Assembly (NCBI GenBank): GCA_040004035.1
Contig: JAMPLN010000020.1
Strand: one strand, 5' to 3'
DNA: 64,000 nucleotides
Source of the DNA: Microcoleus vaginatus_C
Lineage (GTDB): Bacteria > Cyanobacteriota > Cyanobacteriia > Cyanobacteriales > Microcoleaceae
Shown here one piece after another: positions 44,678 to 56,132 of this stretch; positions within the stretch are counted from its first letter, which is position 1; every line of letters begins with the position of its first letter. A model generated the notes under the pieces. It had not been told where the DNA came from. It was given only the letters and a program-made list of their open reading frames with translations, and made no database searches. A program made the translations under genes and the position numbers.

Positions 44678-45271
44678 ATGTCTGAAAGTTCCTTTGATAA
44701 AACTAATTTGGGTTGGCAATTAGGACAGTCGCAACAGCGATTGCAGGAGTGGTGGGAACTAAAAACTGCCCAAAATATACCGAATGTCAAATTACCATCT
44801 TGGTTTGATTCCCCCATCTTGGGGGCGATCGCTAAAGCAGCCTTTTGGTTAATCTTAGCATTGCTCGCAGCCTGGGCGAGTTGGCAGATTTGGCAACTGT
44901 TACGTTTTTATATTCATAATTTCAAAAAGAGGAATCAAACAACTGATGGAAGTGCGAAAAAAACAATTAACGATTTGTCGGTAGCCGAGTGGTTGTTGCG
45001 ATCGCAAAAATTGCAGCAACAAGGGAAATACCGCCAAGCTTGCCGCTGTCTTTACATGGCGGTGTTGCAGCGGTTAAATGATGCGGGAACCGTGGTTCAC
45101 CAACCCAGTCGCACTGATGGCGAATATTTGGAATTAATCCAGCAATTACCCCAGCCAGTGCCTTACGAAACTGTGATAACAATACATCAGCAACTATATT
45201 TCGGGAATACAGAAGCTTCCGCCTCAACCTTTGAACAGTGTCAGCAAGCTTATCAACAAATTAAGGATTAA
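44678..45271 (+). CDS. DUF4129 domain protein
   Basis: 197 residues. A soluble N-terminus of about 45 residues is followed by one transmembrane segment (AKAAFWLILALLAAWASWQI) and a cytoplasmic DUF4129 region with YRQACRCLYMAVLQRLNDAG then RTDGEYLELIQQLPQPVPYE. DUF4129 proteins usually sit beside DUF58, MoxR and DUF4350 proteins, and the gene here is the first of such a set. Its function is not established. The next cluster gene, DUF4350, is 4 kb away because the Calx-beta gene intervenes. Confidence 0.82.
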   Translation: MSESSFDKTNLGWQLGQSQQRLQEWWELKTAQNIPNVKLPSWFDSPILGAIAKAAFWLILALLAAWASWQIWQLLRFYIHNFKKRNQTTDGSAKKTINDLSVAEWLLRSQKLQQQGKYRQACRCLYMAVLQRLNDAGTVVHQPSRTDGEYLELIQQLPQPVPYETVITIHQQLYFGNTEASASTFEQCQQAYQQIKD

Positions 45272-45733
45272 GTAGGTAAACGCAAAAAAACAATAATATC
45301 GAATCGATAATTTTAGGGTCTGGTTTTATCAACAATAATTACCAAAAACAGACAAACTCAAAAACCCCCACCCAATAGCCAATTGCAATCTACTTCTTTC
45401 AATATACAAGGGTTCAAGGTCGTACTATAATAACCGGCGTAGCATCTAAGAGTACGACCTTGAAAGGGTGCTATCAGACCGGAGTAGCAAATGGATTGAA
45501 AGCCACGAAACTACTAGCACCAGCAATGGGATTCGGGTCGAGATAGCCCACAATCAGCCCTGTAGGTGAATCCCATTAGTTGTCGGTGCCAGCGACTGTC
45601 ACACAGTGAAGGTTTTACCTGCGTACCTTACTTTCTTGAAAAAAGCTGTAGTAAGGAGCCCGACTGATAAAACGCATTTAACTACTTGCGGGACATATTA
45701 GTAGAGCAAGGATTCCTCGCCCTACTAACAGCC
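45272..45733. other. Intergenic with foldback and possible gene remnant
   Basis: A foldback is listed at 45415-45464. The minus strand from about 45598 to 45478 reads in one frame WDSPTGLIVGYLDPNPIAGA then SSFVAFNPFATPV and stop, which looks like the C-terminal end of a secreted protein; a stop/frameshift precedes it. It lies just downstream of the Calx-beta gene on the same strand and may be an old end of a related gene. Confidence 0.35.
45415..45464. repeat. Foldback with 12-bp perfect arms
   Basis: CAAGGTCGTACT (45416-45427) and AGTACGACCTTG (45452-45463) are exact reverse complements, flanked by GGGTT and AAAGGG. The loop is 24 bases. It could be a terminator or a small mobile repeat. 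Confidence 0.6.
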
Positions 45734-48703
<2,970 letters not shown>

Positions 48704-49348
48704 AGCTTCTGTGTTAATGATGAGTAATTAAGGATTAAAAGTGACTGAAAACCAGAGGTTGGGCTTTCTTGTAGCGATCGGTCACTGCAAGAAAAATTTC
48801 CTCATACGTGCAGGTAAATCCAGTAAAAATGCTTGCCCAATCAGCATCTGAAGGTATTATTGCCCCCGATCGAATGTTTGGTGTAAATAATTACACCTAC
48901 TTAGACCTATTTACATAGAGATGTTTAACTTTCATCATCAATAAGTTTGATCCGGAAAATTTGCGATCTTTTTTTCAGCCCTATAAAAAGCGGGTTTTCC
49001 ACATCTGTAGAGGAGAGCTTAAATCCCAGATTTCGGCCCCCCAAGAGGCAGCTTTCACTGATTCAGCGGGCAAAAGTGAATCAGGAGAGACAATCATGAG
49101 TAAAAATACTCATGATTTTATATGTGTAAGCATCACCCAGTTGGGCATTCCTGAAAATTGAGGTTCGGGCGTAAGTTAAATCTGATGCTATTAAAAATGC
49201 GATTGTAAAAAACCAAGTTTATTGGTGCTCGGTAATGTGATTGACGATCGCTAAAAGATGTCAAATATGTTCTACATGAGGAGTGAGTTGATTCATTCAA
49301 AACCCGCCCTCATGTTATATTTATTTGTATTTACTTACTTAACGAGCG
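48704..49348. other. Intergenic, 0.65 kb
   Basis: No firm gene. A 66-codon frame at 48961-49161 has no features. ATCATGAGTAAAAATACTCATGAT at 49093-49116 is a perfect 10-bp stem with a 4-base loop followed by TTTTATAT, a plausible terminator on the plus strand or operator. Confidence 0.45.
49093..49116. terminator. Perfect 10-bp stem-loop before the DUF4350 gene
   Basis: ATCATGAGTA and TACTCATGAT pair exactly around AAAA, followed by TTTTATAT. Nothing is obviously transcribed into it from the left, so a regulatory role is equally possible. Confidence 0.4.
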
Positions 49349-50566
49349 ATGAACTTGTCAAAGCGTAGGTTATGGTTGTTGGGAGCGATCGCCCTTACTG
49401 CAATAATTATCATTACCCTGTTATTTGCTCCTGCTAACAACAAAGTCAACAGCGGTTCTACTTATAATAGAGCGCCGGACGGCTACGGAGCATGGTATGC
49501 TTTTATGTCAAAACGGGGAACCGAGGTTCAGCGCTGGCAAAAACCTTTTGAAGACTTTGCTAAAAACCAAGATGCCAAACCGCCTAGTACACTTTTACGT
49601 ATTTATAGTAGCTTGATACCAGAAGTTGTTTCTGAGCCAGAGACAAAGTGGGTGGAACAGGGCAATACTTTAGTAATTTTGGGAGTTCGCACACCGGTGA
49701 CACCAGCACCTTTTAGTAGCTTGCACCCAGATTCAGCCGGGGAAATAAAGATTGACACGGGGCGGAGATATCCCAGTGACAAAAAACAAGTTTTAGACGA
49801 TAAATTTGGGGCAATTGTTTGGAAAAAAGCACTGGGTAAGGGAACAGTTTATTTTTCCAGCACTTCCCATTTAGCTGCTAATGCTTATCAGGATTTTCCA
49901 GGTAATTATGAATTTTTAGCACGGCTGGTTACTCAATTAGAAGGTGAAGAACAAGAAATAGAAGGGGCCCAGCAGGCTCTAGCAGTGAAATTAATCCAAA
50001 ATTCGAGCGACCCCCAAAACCAGCAAACGAGTAAAATCCTCAATAAACTCTGGGTAGACGAATACATTCACGGCTACAAAGATTCAGAAGTTATTGAACG
50101 CGAATACAAGGGAAATTTATTCACTTATTTAGCCAAAACTCCTCTATTTCCGGTTTTGATACAGGGTACAATTATTTTACTCGTTGCTATTTTTGCCGGG
50201 TGGAACAGGTTTGGACAGCCTGTAACTTTATCAGCGCCACAGGTTGACAACAGCGAAGCTTACATTCAAGCATTAGCGGGTGTTTTGCAAAAAGCAAACA
50301 GCACTGATTTTGCGGTAGAAATTATCGGAAAAGAAGAACAGTTACAACTGCAAAAAGCATTATTATTGGGACAGGGAGCGCTGGAAAGTGAAACTCTAAC
50401 AAATGCTTGGGTCGAGCAAACAGGGCGAAAAGCGGCAGAATTGTCAGAACTTCTGCGATCTCCATCACCTAAAGGCCGAATCAGCGATTCAGATTTGCTA
50501 ACCTGGTTGGGTAAATGGCAGCAGATCCGTCAACATCTCCCCTCTGACAGGAAAAATCTAAAATGA
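49349..50566 (+). CDS. DUF4350 domain membrane protein
   Basis: 405 residues. A transmembrane segment near 8-28 (LWLLGAIALTAIIIITLLFA) leads into an extracytoplasmic DUF4350 domain (GYGAWYAFMSKRGTEVQRWQ). A second transmembrane helix near 266-287 (PVLIQGTIILLVAIFAGWNR) precedes a cytoplasmic C-terminal region of about 110 residues. DUF4350 proteins are regular partners of MoxR AAA+ ATPases and DUF58 proteins. The last 4 bases overlap the start of the moxR gene (ATGA), indicating tight translational coupling. Confidence 0.85.
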   Translation: MNLSKRRLWLLGAIALTAIIIITLLFAPANNKVNSGSTYNRAPDGYGAWYAFMSKRGTEVQRWQKPFEDFAKNQDAKPPSTLLRIYSSLIPEVVSEPETKWVEQGNTLVILGVRTPVTPAPFSSLHPDSAGEIKIDTGRRYPSDKKQVLDDKFGAIVWKKALGKGTVYFSSTSHLAANAYQDFPGNYEFLARLVTQLEGEEQEIEGAQQALAVKLIQNSSDPQNQQTSKILNKLWVDEYIHGYKDSEVIEREYKGNLFTYLAKTPLFPVLIQGTIILLVAIFAGWNRFGQPVTLSAPQVDNSEAYIQALAGVLQKANSTDFAVEIIGKEEQLQLQKALLLGQGALESETLTNAWVEQTGRKAAELSELLRSPSPKGRISDSDLLTWLGKWQQIRQHLPSDRKNLK

Positions 50567-51513
50567 GCGAAACAAACTCGATTTTTAAACGCCTCAGCCA
50601 AGCCCTCGACAAAATAGTTGTGGGTCAATCTTCCACTGTACAGCACTTGCTAGTGGCACTTTTGAGCGGCGGCCACGTGATTATTGAGGGAGTCCCTGGA
50701 ACTGGGAAAACTCTACTTGTAAAAGCGATCGCCCAATTGATTCAAGCAGATTTTCGCCGCATTCAACTAACGCCGGATATTTTGCCGTCGGATATCTTGG
50801 GAACGAATATTTTTGATTTTGAAAGCCACAGTTTTACCCTGAAAAAAGGGCCAGTGTTTACTGAAGTTTTGCTGGCGGATGAAATTAATCGCACGCCTCC
50901 CAAAACCCAGTCAGCACTGCTAGAAGCAATGGAAGAACAGCAGGTAACGTTAGACGGTGAGACTTTAGCTCTGCCAGAATTATTTTGGACGATCGCTACT
51001 CAAAATTCCCTAGAATTTGAAGGCACTTATCCGCTCCCAGAAGCTCAGTTAGACCGATTTTTATTTAAACTTGTGGTTGACTATCCCAATGCAGCGGCCG
51101 AAAAGCAAATGTTGCTGAACGCAGAGGCAGGATTTCGCGCTAAACGCCTCGATTTAGCTCGGATCAAATCTTTAGCAACGGTAGAGCAAATAATTAGCGC
51201 CCGTCAAGCTGTACAAACAGTCAAAGTAGAAGAGAAAGTGCTCGATTACGTGCTAGCTTTGGTACACAATACGCGAAAACATCCCGATTTGGCATTGGGT
51301 GCTTCTCCGCGATCGGCAGTAGCTTGGTTGCAAAGCAGTAAAGCTCACGCTTGGCTAGCCGGCAGGGATTATACTACTCCTGATGATGTCAAGGCGATCG
51401 CACTGCCGCTTTTGCGTCACCGCCTGATTCTCAAACCAGAATCGCTGTTAGATGGCTTGCAAATTGATTCGGTAATTGCTTCGGTATTAAAACAAGTCGC
51501 TGTACCGAGGTAA
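50563..51513 (+). CDS. MoxR-type AAA+ ATPase
   Basis: 316 residues, AAA_3 family. Walker A is GVPGTGKTLLVKAIA (about 45-59), Walker B VLLADEINRTPPKTQ, and sensor regions WTIATQNSLEFEGTYPLPEA and ALGASPRSAVAWLQ follow. MoxR ATPases are chaperone-like and help assemble metal-containing or multi-protein complexes together with VWA or DUF58 partners. Here it is the core of the DUF4129-DUF4350-MoxR-DUF58 set; the substrate is not known. ATG at 50563 overlaps the preceding gene by 4 bases. Confidence 0.92.
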   Translation: MSETNSIFKRLSQALDKIVVGQSSTVQHLLVALLSGGHVIIEGVPGTGKTLLVKAIAQLIQADFRRIQLTPDILPSDILGTNIFDFESHSFTLKKGPVFTEVLLADEINRTPPKTQSALLEAMEEQQVTLDGETLALPELFWTIATQNSLEFEGTYPLPEAQLDRFLFKLVVDYPNAAAEKQMLLNAEAGFRAKRLDLARIKSLATVEQIISARQAVQTVKVEEKVLDYVLALVHNTRKHPDLALGASPRSAVAWLQSSKAHAWLAGRDYTTPDDVKAIALPLLRHRLILKPESLLDGLQIDSVIASVLKQVAVPR

Positions 51514-51527
51514 ACTCAAATATAACT

Positions 51528-51971
51528 ATGACGATCGCAATCAAAATACTGGATCAGAATGATGTAGATATTCTCAAGAATGTCGATCCAGATGTCTTTG
51601 ACAACTCGATCGATATCCCACGTACTGAAGAATTTTTGACAGACTCGCGCCACCATCTGGCTGTTGCAATCGATGACGATCGAGTTGTCGGCTTTGTCTC
51701 AGCAGTTCATTATGTTCATCCCGACAAGGCACGTCCCGAACTGTGGATTAACGAGGTTAGCGTAGCAGAAACTCATCGTCGGCAAGGTGTGGGGAAGCGT
51801 TTGATGAATGCAGTATTTGAGGTCGCTCGTGAGTTGGGTTGTACAGAAGCTTGGGTGCTTACCGATCGCGAAAATACAGCAGCGATGAATCTGTATTCGG
51901 CTGTTGGTAATCCAGAAACACCGAGCGATCATGTTATGTTTACGTTTCGTTTGGAGGAATCGAATTCATGA
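51528..51971 (+). CDS. GNAT-family N-acetyltransferase (AAC(3)-I-like)
   Basis: 147 residues. The GNAT core motif A is clear: VAETHRRQGVGKRLMNAVFE, binding acetyl-CoA pyrophosphate. It is preceded by the substrate-arm strand ELWINEVSV. The AWVLTDRENTAAMNLYSAVG segment resembles aminoglycoside 3-N-acetyltransferase type I proteins, but such similarity is not enough to call a resistance gene. It starts 15 bases after the moxR stop and is followed by two more genes not typical of the MoxR set, so this trio appears inserted into the cluster. Confidence 0.85.
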   Translation: MTIAIKILDQNDVDILKNVDPDVFDNSIDIPRTEEFLTDSRHHLAVAIDDDRVVGFVSAVHYVHPDKARPELWINEVSVAETHRRQGVGKRLMNAVFEVARELGCTEAWVLTDRENTAAMNLYSAVGNPETPSDHVMFTFRLEESNS

Positions 51972-52032
51972 CAAAAAATGTTTATTAGGCAAGTATTGTA
52001 GGCATTGAAATTAAAAATACCACACCAGAACT

Positions 52033-52332
52033 ATGAAGAAGTCTCTAAACGAAGTCAAGAAGCTTGAAGACCTTCCAAACATTGGTAAATCAATTAGTGC
52101 GGATTTGCGAAGCATTGGTATTGAGCAACCAGATCAACTTAAAAGGCGATCGCCATTAGAAGTCTTTCACGAACTTGCTAATGTCATGGGACATCGCCAC
52201 GATCCATGTGTACTTGACGCTCTCATTTCTGTCAAAAGATTCCTCAATGGCGAACCAGCTAAGCCTTGGTGGAGGTATACTGGCGAACGACGTAAGCTAC
52301 TTGCAAATCATGTAAAGGGAGAAAGCAAGTGA
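52033..52332 (+). CDS. Cdd1-like helix-hairpin-helix protein
   Basis: 99 residues. LEDLPNIGKSISADLRSIGI is a helix-hairpin-helix, and the overall form (RRSPLEVFHELANVMGHRHD then PCVLDALISVKRFLNGEPAK) matches the Cdd1/'pathogenicity locus' family PF11731. It probably binds DNA or protein, but no activity is known. The ATG is at 52033 and its stop overlaps the next start by 4 bases (GTGA). Confidence 0.8.
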   Translation: MKKSLNEVKKLEDLPNIGKSISADLRSIGIEQPDQLKRRSPLEVFHELANVMGHRHDPCVLDALISVKRFLNGEPAKPWWRYTGERRKLLANHVKGESK

Positions 52333-52718
52333 AATTCGGATATACAATTATTTACGTTGCTGACGTACTAAGTTCATTGACTTTTTTTGAAATGGCTTTT
52401 GGGTTCAAAAAGAAGTTCATTGATGAATCAGGAGATTATGATGAACTTGACACTGGGGAAACAACTTTATCTTTTGCTACACATTCTCTAGGCGCGTCAA
52501 ATTTACCAAATGGTTATATTTCGGCTGATTCATCGGATAAACCTTTGGGTGTTGAAATAGCACTTACCACTGATTCAGTAGAAATGGCACATCAACAAGC
52601 GATCGCAGCAGGTGCATTAGAGTTAAAAGCACCTCTCAAAAAACCTTGGGGTCAGATTGTTTTTTATGTGAGATGTCCAGACGGAACTCTCGTTGAATTG
52701 TGTACACCAGTATCTTAA
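52329..52718 (+). CDS. VOC (glyoxalase/bleomycin-resistance) family protein
   Basis: 129 residues with two beta-alpha-beta-beta-beta halves: FGYTIIYVADVLSSLTFFEM leads into the first, and VEIALTTDSVEMAHQQAIAA with GQIVFYVRCPDGTLVELCTP the second. The final PDGTLVELC contains the usual metal-ligand Glu of VOC folds; the first half has few clear ligands, so it could be an isomerase, binding protein or inactive member. Start codon GTG at 52329 overlaps the cdd1-like stop, so the two are translated together. Confidence 0.85.
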   Translation: MKFGYTIIYVADVLSSLTFFEMAFGFKKKFIDESGDYDELDTGETTLSFATHSLGASNLPNGYISADSSDKPLGVEIALTTDSVEMAHQQAIAAGALELKAPLKKPWGQIVFYVRCPDGTLVELCTPVS

Positions 52719-52730
52719 TCAGAAATTTTA

Positions 52731-54059
52731 ATGATTCCTGCTATTCGCCTTTATTTCCTGTTAGCGATCGCAATTCCGATCGCCCTTTTGCTGGCTATGC
52801 TTGTAAATCAGCAGACAAGTATTATCGGCACTTTGCTATTTGACAGTTTAATTGTAGGTCTAGCCATTACCGACGCACTGCGCGTAAAATCTCATCGGGT
52901 GCAAGTGACACGCCATCCGTTGCACAGACTTTCGATTGGGCGAGATAATCCCGTTTTACTGTCAGTGCGATCCTCTCCGAGGGCTGCGCTAACGGCAAAT
53001 CAAACAGCTAAAATTCGCCTGCGCGACTCCTATCCGCTAGAGTTTGATGTCTCTCAACCGATGCTGGAAGCCTCCCTCAATCCTAACAGCGAGGAAGAAT
53101 TAACTTACACAATCCGCCCGTCAAATCGCGGAGAATATAAGTGGGGAGACATTCAAGTACGGCAGTTGGGAAACTGGGGTTTAGCATGGAACGACTGGAC
53201 AATACCTGCTAGTGAAAAAGTGGCAGTTTATCCCGATTTAGTGATGTTGAAAGAACTCTCTATTCGGCTAACATTGGAAAATAGCGGCACAATGCGTGGG
53301 TTACGAAAACTTGGCATGGGAACTGAATTTGCCGAACTGCGGGAATATGGTATTGGTGACGATCCTCGCTTGATTGATTGGAAAGCTACTGCGAGGCGAT
53401 CGCGCCCTTTAGTCAGAGTTTTAGAACCAGAAAAAGAGCAAACTTTGATTGTGTTACTCGACAGGGGACGGCTGATGACGGCGCGAGTGCAGGGTTTGAA
53501 GCGTTTTGACTGGGGAGTTAATGCAGCGCTGTCTTTAGCCTTGGCTGGACTAAATCGGGGCGATCGCGTGGGAGTCGGTGTGTTCGATCGGGAAATCACG
53601 ACTTGGATACCCCCGGAACGCGGTCAACATCAACACTCTAAATTAATTGAACGCCTGGCGCCAATTCAGCCAGTTTTGTTAGAACCAGACTATGTTGGCG
53701 CCGTAACTAAATTAGTAAGTCAACAAACTCGCCGTGCATTAGTAGTGCTAATTACTGATTTAGTAGATGTCACAGCTTCTACAGAAATGCTTTCGGCTTT
53801 AGCGCGCTTAACACCTCGTTATTTGCCTTTTTGCGTAACTTTGCGCGACCCTCTCGTTGACAAAATTGCTCACACTTCCACCGTGGAAATTACACCTGCT
53901 TATAATCGTGCTGTAGCTTTAGATTTACTAGCACAGCGTCAGGTAGCTTTTGCACAGTTGAAACAAAAAGGAGTTTTGGTTTTGGATGCACCAGCCAATC
54001 AAATTAGCGAGCAATTGGTTAACAGATATTTGCAACTTAAGTCGCGGAATCAGCTTTGA
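52731..54059 (+). CDS. DUF58 domain protein
   Basis: 442 residues. Two transmembrane helices lie in the first 55 residues. The soluble part has the DUF58 signature GIGDDPRLIDWKATARRSRP, then a VWA-like core starting TLIVLLDRGRLM. The first strand has LLDRGR rather than a full DxSxS site. DUF58 proteins normally pair with MoxR, and here it follows after the inserted GNAT-Cdd1-VOC trio. The 3' end overlaps the convergent CPBP-like gene by 23 bases. Confidence 0.88.
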   Translation: MIPAIRLYFLLAIAIPIALLLAMLVNQQTSIIGTLLFDSLIVGLAITDALRVKSHRVQVTRHPLHRLSIGRDNPVLLSVRSSPRAALTANQTAKIRLRDSYPLEFDVSQPMLEASLNPNSEEELTYTIRPSNRGEYKWGDIQVRQLGNWGLAWNDWTIPASEKVAVYPDLVMLKELSIRLTLENSGTMRGLRKLGMGTEFAELREYGIGDDPRLIDWKATARRSRPLVRVLEPEKEQTLIVLLDRGRLMTARVQGLKRFDWGVNAALSLALAGLNRGDRVGVGVFDREITTWIPPERGQHQHSKLIERLAPIQPVLLEPDYVGAVTKLVSQQTRRALVVLITDLVDVTASTEMLSALARLTPRYLPFCVTLRDPLVDKIAHTSTVEITPAYNRAVALDLLAQRQVAFAQLKQKGVLVLDAPANQISEQLVNRYLQLKSRNQL

Positions 54060-54987
54060 TTTTCTCAGCTTCGGAAGCATTCGCAAAGTAAGGTAAAGGC
54101 CCTTTGAGAACCGACCAGTTTTTATAGATGAAACCGATTACCCAAGGGGCTGACAAAGCAAAAAACAAGACGCCTAGCTGTATTTGAGAGCGAAATACAT
54201 CTAGAATGTTTGCTGTTTGATTGTCAAAAAATGTTGTATACGACAAATTCCAAATTTTAAAAATAATATTTTCCAAGGCACTAAAAACTATTAGTATAAC
54301 TAAACTGCGGGTTTTTAAATACAAAATTAAGTACATTAATATCCCAATAACTACAGATATAAAATATTTATAACCAAAAATTATAAATAACAGACAATGA
54401 GCTAAGATGGCTGGAATATTACCCCATTTGGCAGCCCATCTGTGTAGCATAATAGCTGTGAAAATAAAGGGATTAAATATGGGATATATTACACAACTAT
54501 TAATCGCACTAATTAAATAGTAAAGTGCCGGATTAAATGTTTTTGAAGCTGTCATTAAAATACTAATATTTCTACGTTCTGTCAGAACTTTTTCGACAAA
54601 AGAAGGTACGAAAAAAGACAAGGGATAATAAAATACTCGGAAGACACTTATTGAAAAAACCACGCTAGCGATCGCCAGACCTACTAATGGCAACCATTGG
54701 TATCGATCGGGAACTTTACCAACCAAATATTTAATTTCAATTCCCGCTAGCTTGCATTGTCGCCACACCAAAGCCAGTAACAGAATCGATAAATAAATTC
54801 CAAATATTTCTTCAACGAATGGATCTAATGTTAGTTTACTATCAAATTTTATCCCTCGTGTATAGCCAATCATTACTATTTGAAAATAAATACCCATAGC
54901 TAATAAAAACCACCCACCAAATATCTGCCGAAGCTTGATTCGATGAAAAGGGTTGTCTTCGGGAAACCTGATGTTAGTAATAGTCAT
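54037..54987 (-). CDS. CPBP-like membrane protein with lost catalytic residues
   Basis: 316 residues, about eight hydrophobic segments. In its C-terminal half the order resembles the CPBP (CAAX protease/Abi) family, but where EExxxR should be the sequence is FNPFIFTAIML, and where F-x3-H should be it reads LLFIIFGYKY. With both glutamates, the arginine and the histidine gone, proteolysis is not expected. It may be a pseudo-protease. Its strand is opposite to its neighbours and it has low GC content, both of which suggest later arrival in the cluster. ATG at 54985-54987. Confidence 0.6.
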   Translation of the reverse strand: MTITNIRFPEDNPFHRIKLRQIFGGWFLLAMGIYFQIVMIGYTRGIKFDSKLTLDPFVEEIFGIYLSILLLALVWRQCKLAGIEIKYLVGKVPDRYQWLPLVGLAIASVVFSISVFRVFYYPLSFFVPSFVEKVLTERRNISILMTASKTFNPALYYLISAINSCVIYPIFNPFIFTAIMLHRWAAKWGNIPAILAHCLLFIIFGYKYFISVVIGILMYLILYLKTRSLVILIVFSALENIIFKIWNLSYTTFFDNQTANILDVFRSQIQLGVLFFALSAPWVIGFIYKNWSVLKGPLPYFANASEAEKIKADSAT

Positions 54988-55083
54988 GATTTTAATTAAT
55001 TACTGGACTCGATATGGCTAGGTAAAATGCGTCTTATTCCGCTAGGAGTGGACTTCGTTTGTGTAACGATTTCAAGATCCGAA

Positions 55084-56052
55084 TTATCTAGGAACTTCAG
55101 CCGATCGCCTTTTACTGCAATACATCACCAACAGCGCAAACAACCCGATCCCAGCCACATACTTCAACGGATCGGGAATTGCCGGATTTGGCGAGAAAAA
55201 ACCCTCGATGATACCAGCAATTACCAGCATCGGCACAATCCCAAATACCAATTGTGCAGCTTGAGTACCGTAAAACTTCATGGCATCAGCACGGCGATAT
55301 TTGCCAGGAAAAAAAATTGCGCGGGCGATAATTAAACCAGCGCCACCAGCTAAAAAAATCGCCGGCAATTCCAGGGAACCGTGAGGAAATACAAACGCCC
55401 AAAAAGGGTAAGCTAAATTGTGCTGAGCAACTAAACTGGCGATCGCGCCGATGCTCACTCCATTAAATGCCATAATATAAACAGTGTAAAGACCGAAAAC
55501 AATCCCTCCCCCAACAGCCGCAAAACATACGGATAGATTGTTAGTCATAATACCGCTAGAAGCTAAAGGTTCGATTCCCACAATTGAACCCATCCACAAT
55601 TTCCCGTCATCGCGTACCGTTTTAATCAAATGTCCAGGAACTACTAGGGACAAAAACGCCGGATCTTGCCAAGCAAACCACCAAGCAATCAACGCCATTA
55701 GTAAAAAAATACCCGTCGCAGTTGCCGTATAACCAAACGTCTCCTGTACCGTAGCCGGAAAACCCCAGCGACAAAACTCCACCATAGCTTCCCAATCTTG
55801 GCGGCGCGAACCTTGGTAAATTTGGGTGTAGCCGCGAGAAGTTAACCTTTGCAAATCTTGTAACAAAATATTACCGACTTCATTTGTCCTCGCCCTAGCC
55901 AAATCCGCCGACACAGAACGGTACAAACTCGCTAATTCCCTGATTTCAGACGCAGCTAGGGACTTGAGCCCCTTTTTTTCTACTTGCTGTAAAAGAGTGT
56001 CCAACCGTTTCCAGTTGGGTTCCCGCCGCGCGATCCAACGTTTAATATTCAT
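55084..56052 (-). CDS. Stage II sporulation protein M-like membrane protein
   Basis: 322 residues from the ATG at 56050-56052 (MNIKRWIARREPNWKRLDTL). The frame is open to a GTG at 56112, but the family start fits the later ATG. SpoIIM/DUF95 features are seen: an N-terminal helix LASLYRSVSADLARARTNEV, six hydrophobic segments, and FVFPHGSLELPAIFLAGGAG. Cyanobacteria do not sporulate; this subgroup regularly neighbours MoxR, RDD and DUF4129 genes. It is divergent from the next gene, sharing a short promoter interval. Confidence 0.85.
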   Translation of the reverse strand: MNIKRWIARREPNWKRLDTLLQQVEKKGLKSLAASEIRELASLYRSVSADLARARTNEVGNILLQDLQRLTSRGYTQIYQGSRRQDWEAMVEFCRWGFPATVQETFGYTATATGIFLLMALIAWWFAWQDPAFLSLVVPGHLIKTVRDDGKLWMGSIVGIEPLASSGIMTNNLSVCFAAVGGGIVFGLYTVYIMAFNGVSIGAIASLVAQHNLAYPFWAFVFPHGSLELPAIFLAGGAGLIIARAIFFPGKYRRADAMKFYGTQAAQLVFGIVPMLVIAGIIEGFFSPNPAIPDPLKYVAGIGLFALLVMYCSKRRSAEVPR

Positions 56053-56132
56053 AAAGTTTTCACTAAGTTCTATTAGATATAGCTTAAGATAGTTGTAAAT
56101 TTTCCGCCTCACACAACTACACCCATCCAGTC

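Noticed and set aside
48961..49161. 66-codon frame before the DUF4350 gene
   Set aside because: It crosses a perfect palindrome (49093-49116) and has no protein-like pattern.
51528..51971. Calling the GNAT protein an antibiotic resistance gene
   Set aside because: Similarity to AAC(3)-I is at the level of fold and general motif only; GNAT substrates cannot be read from this.
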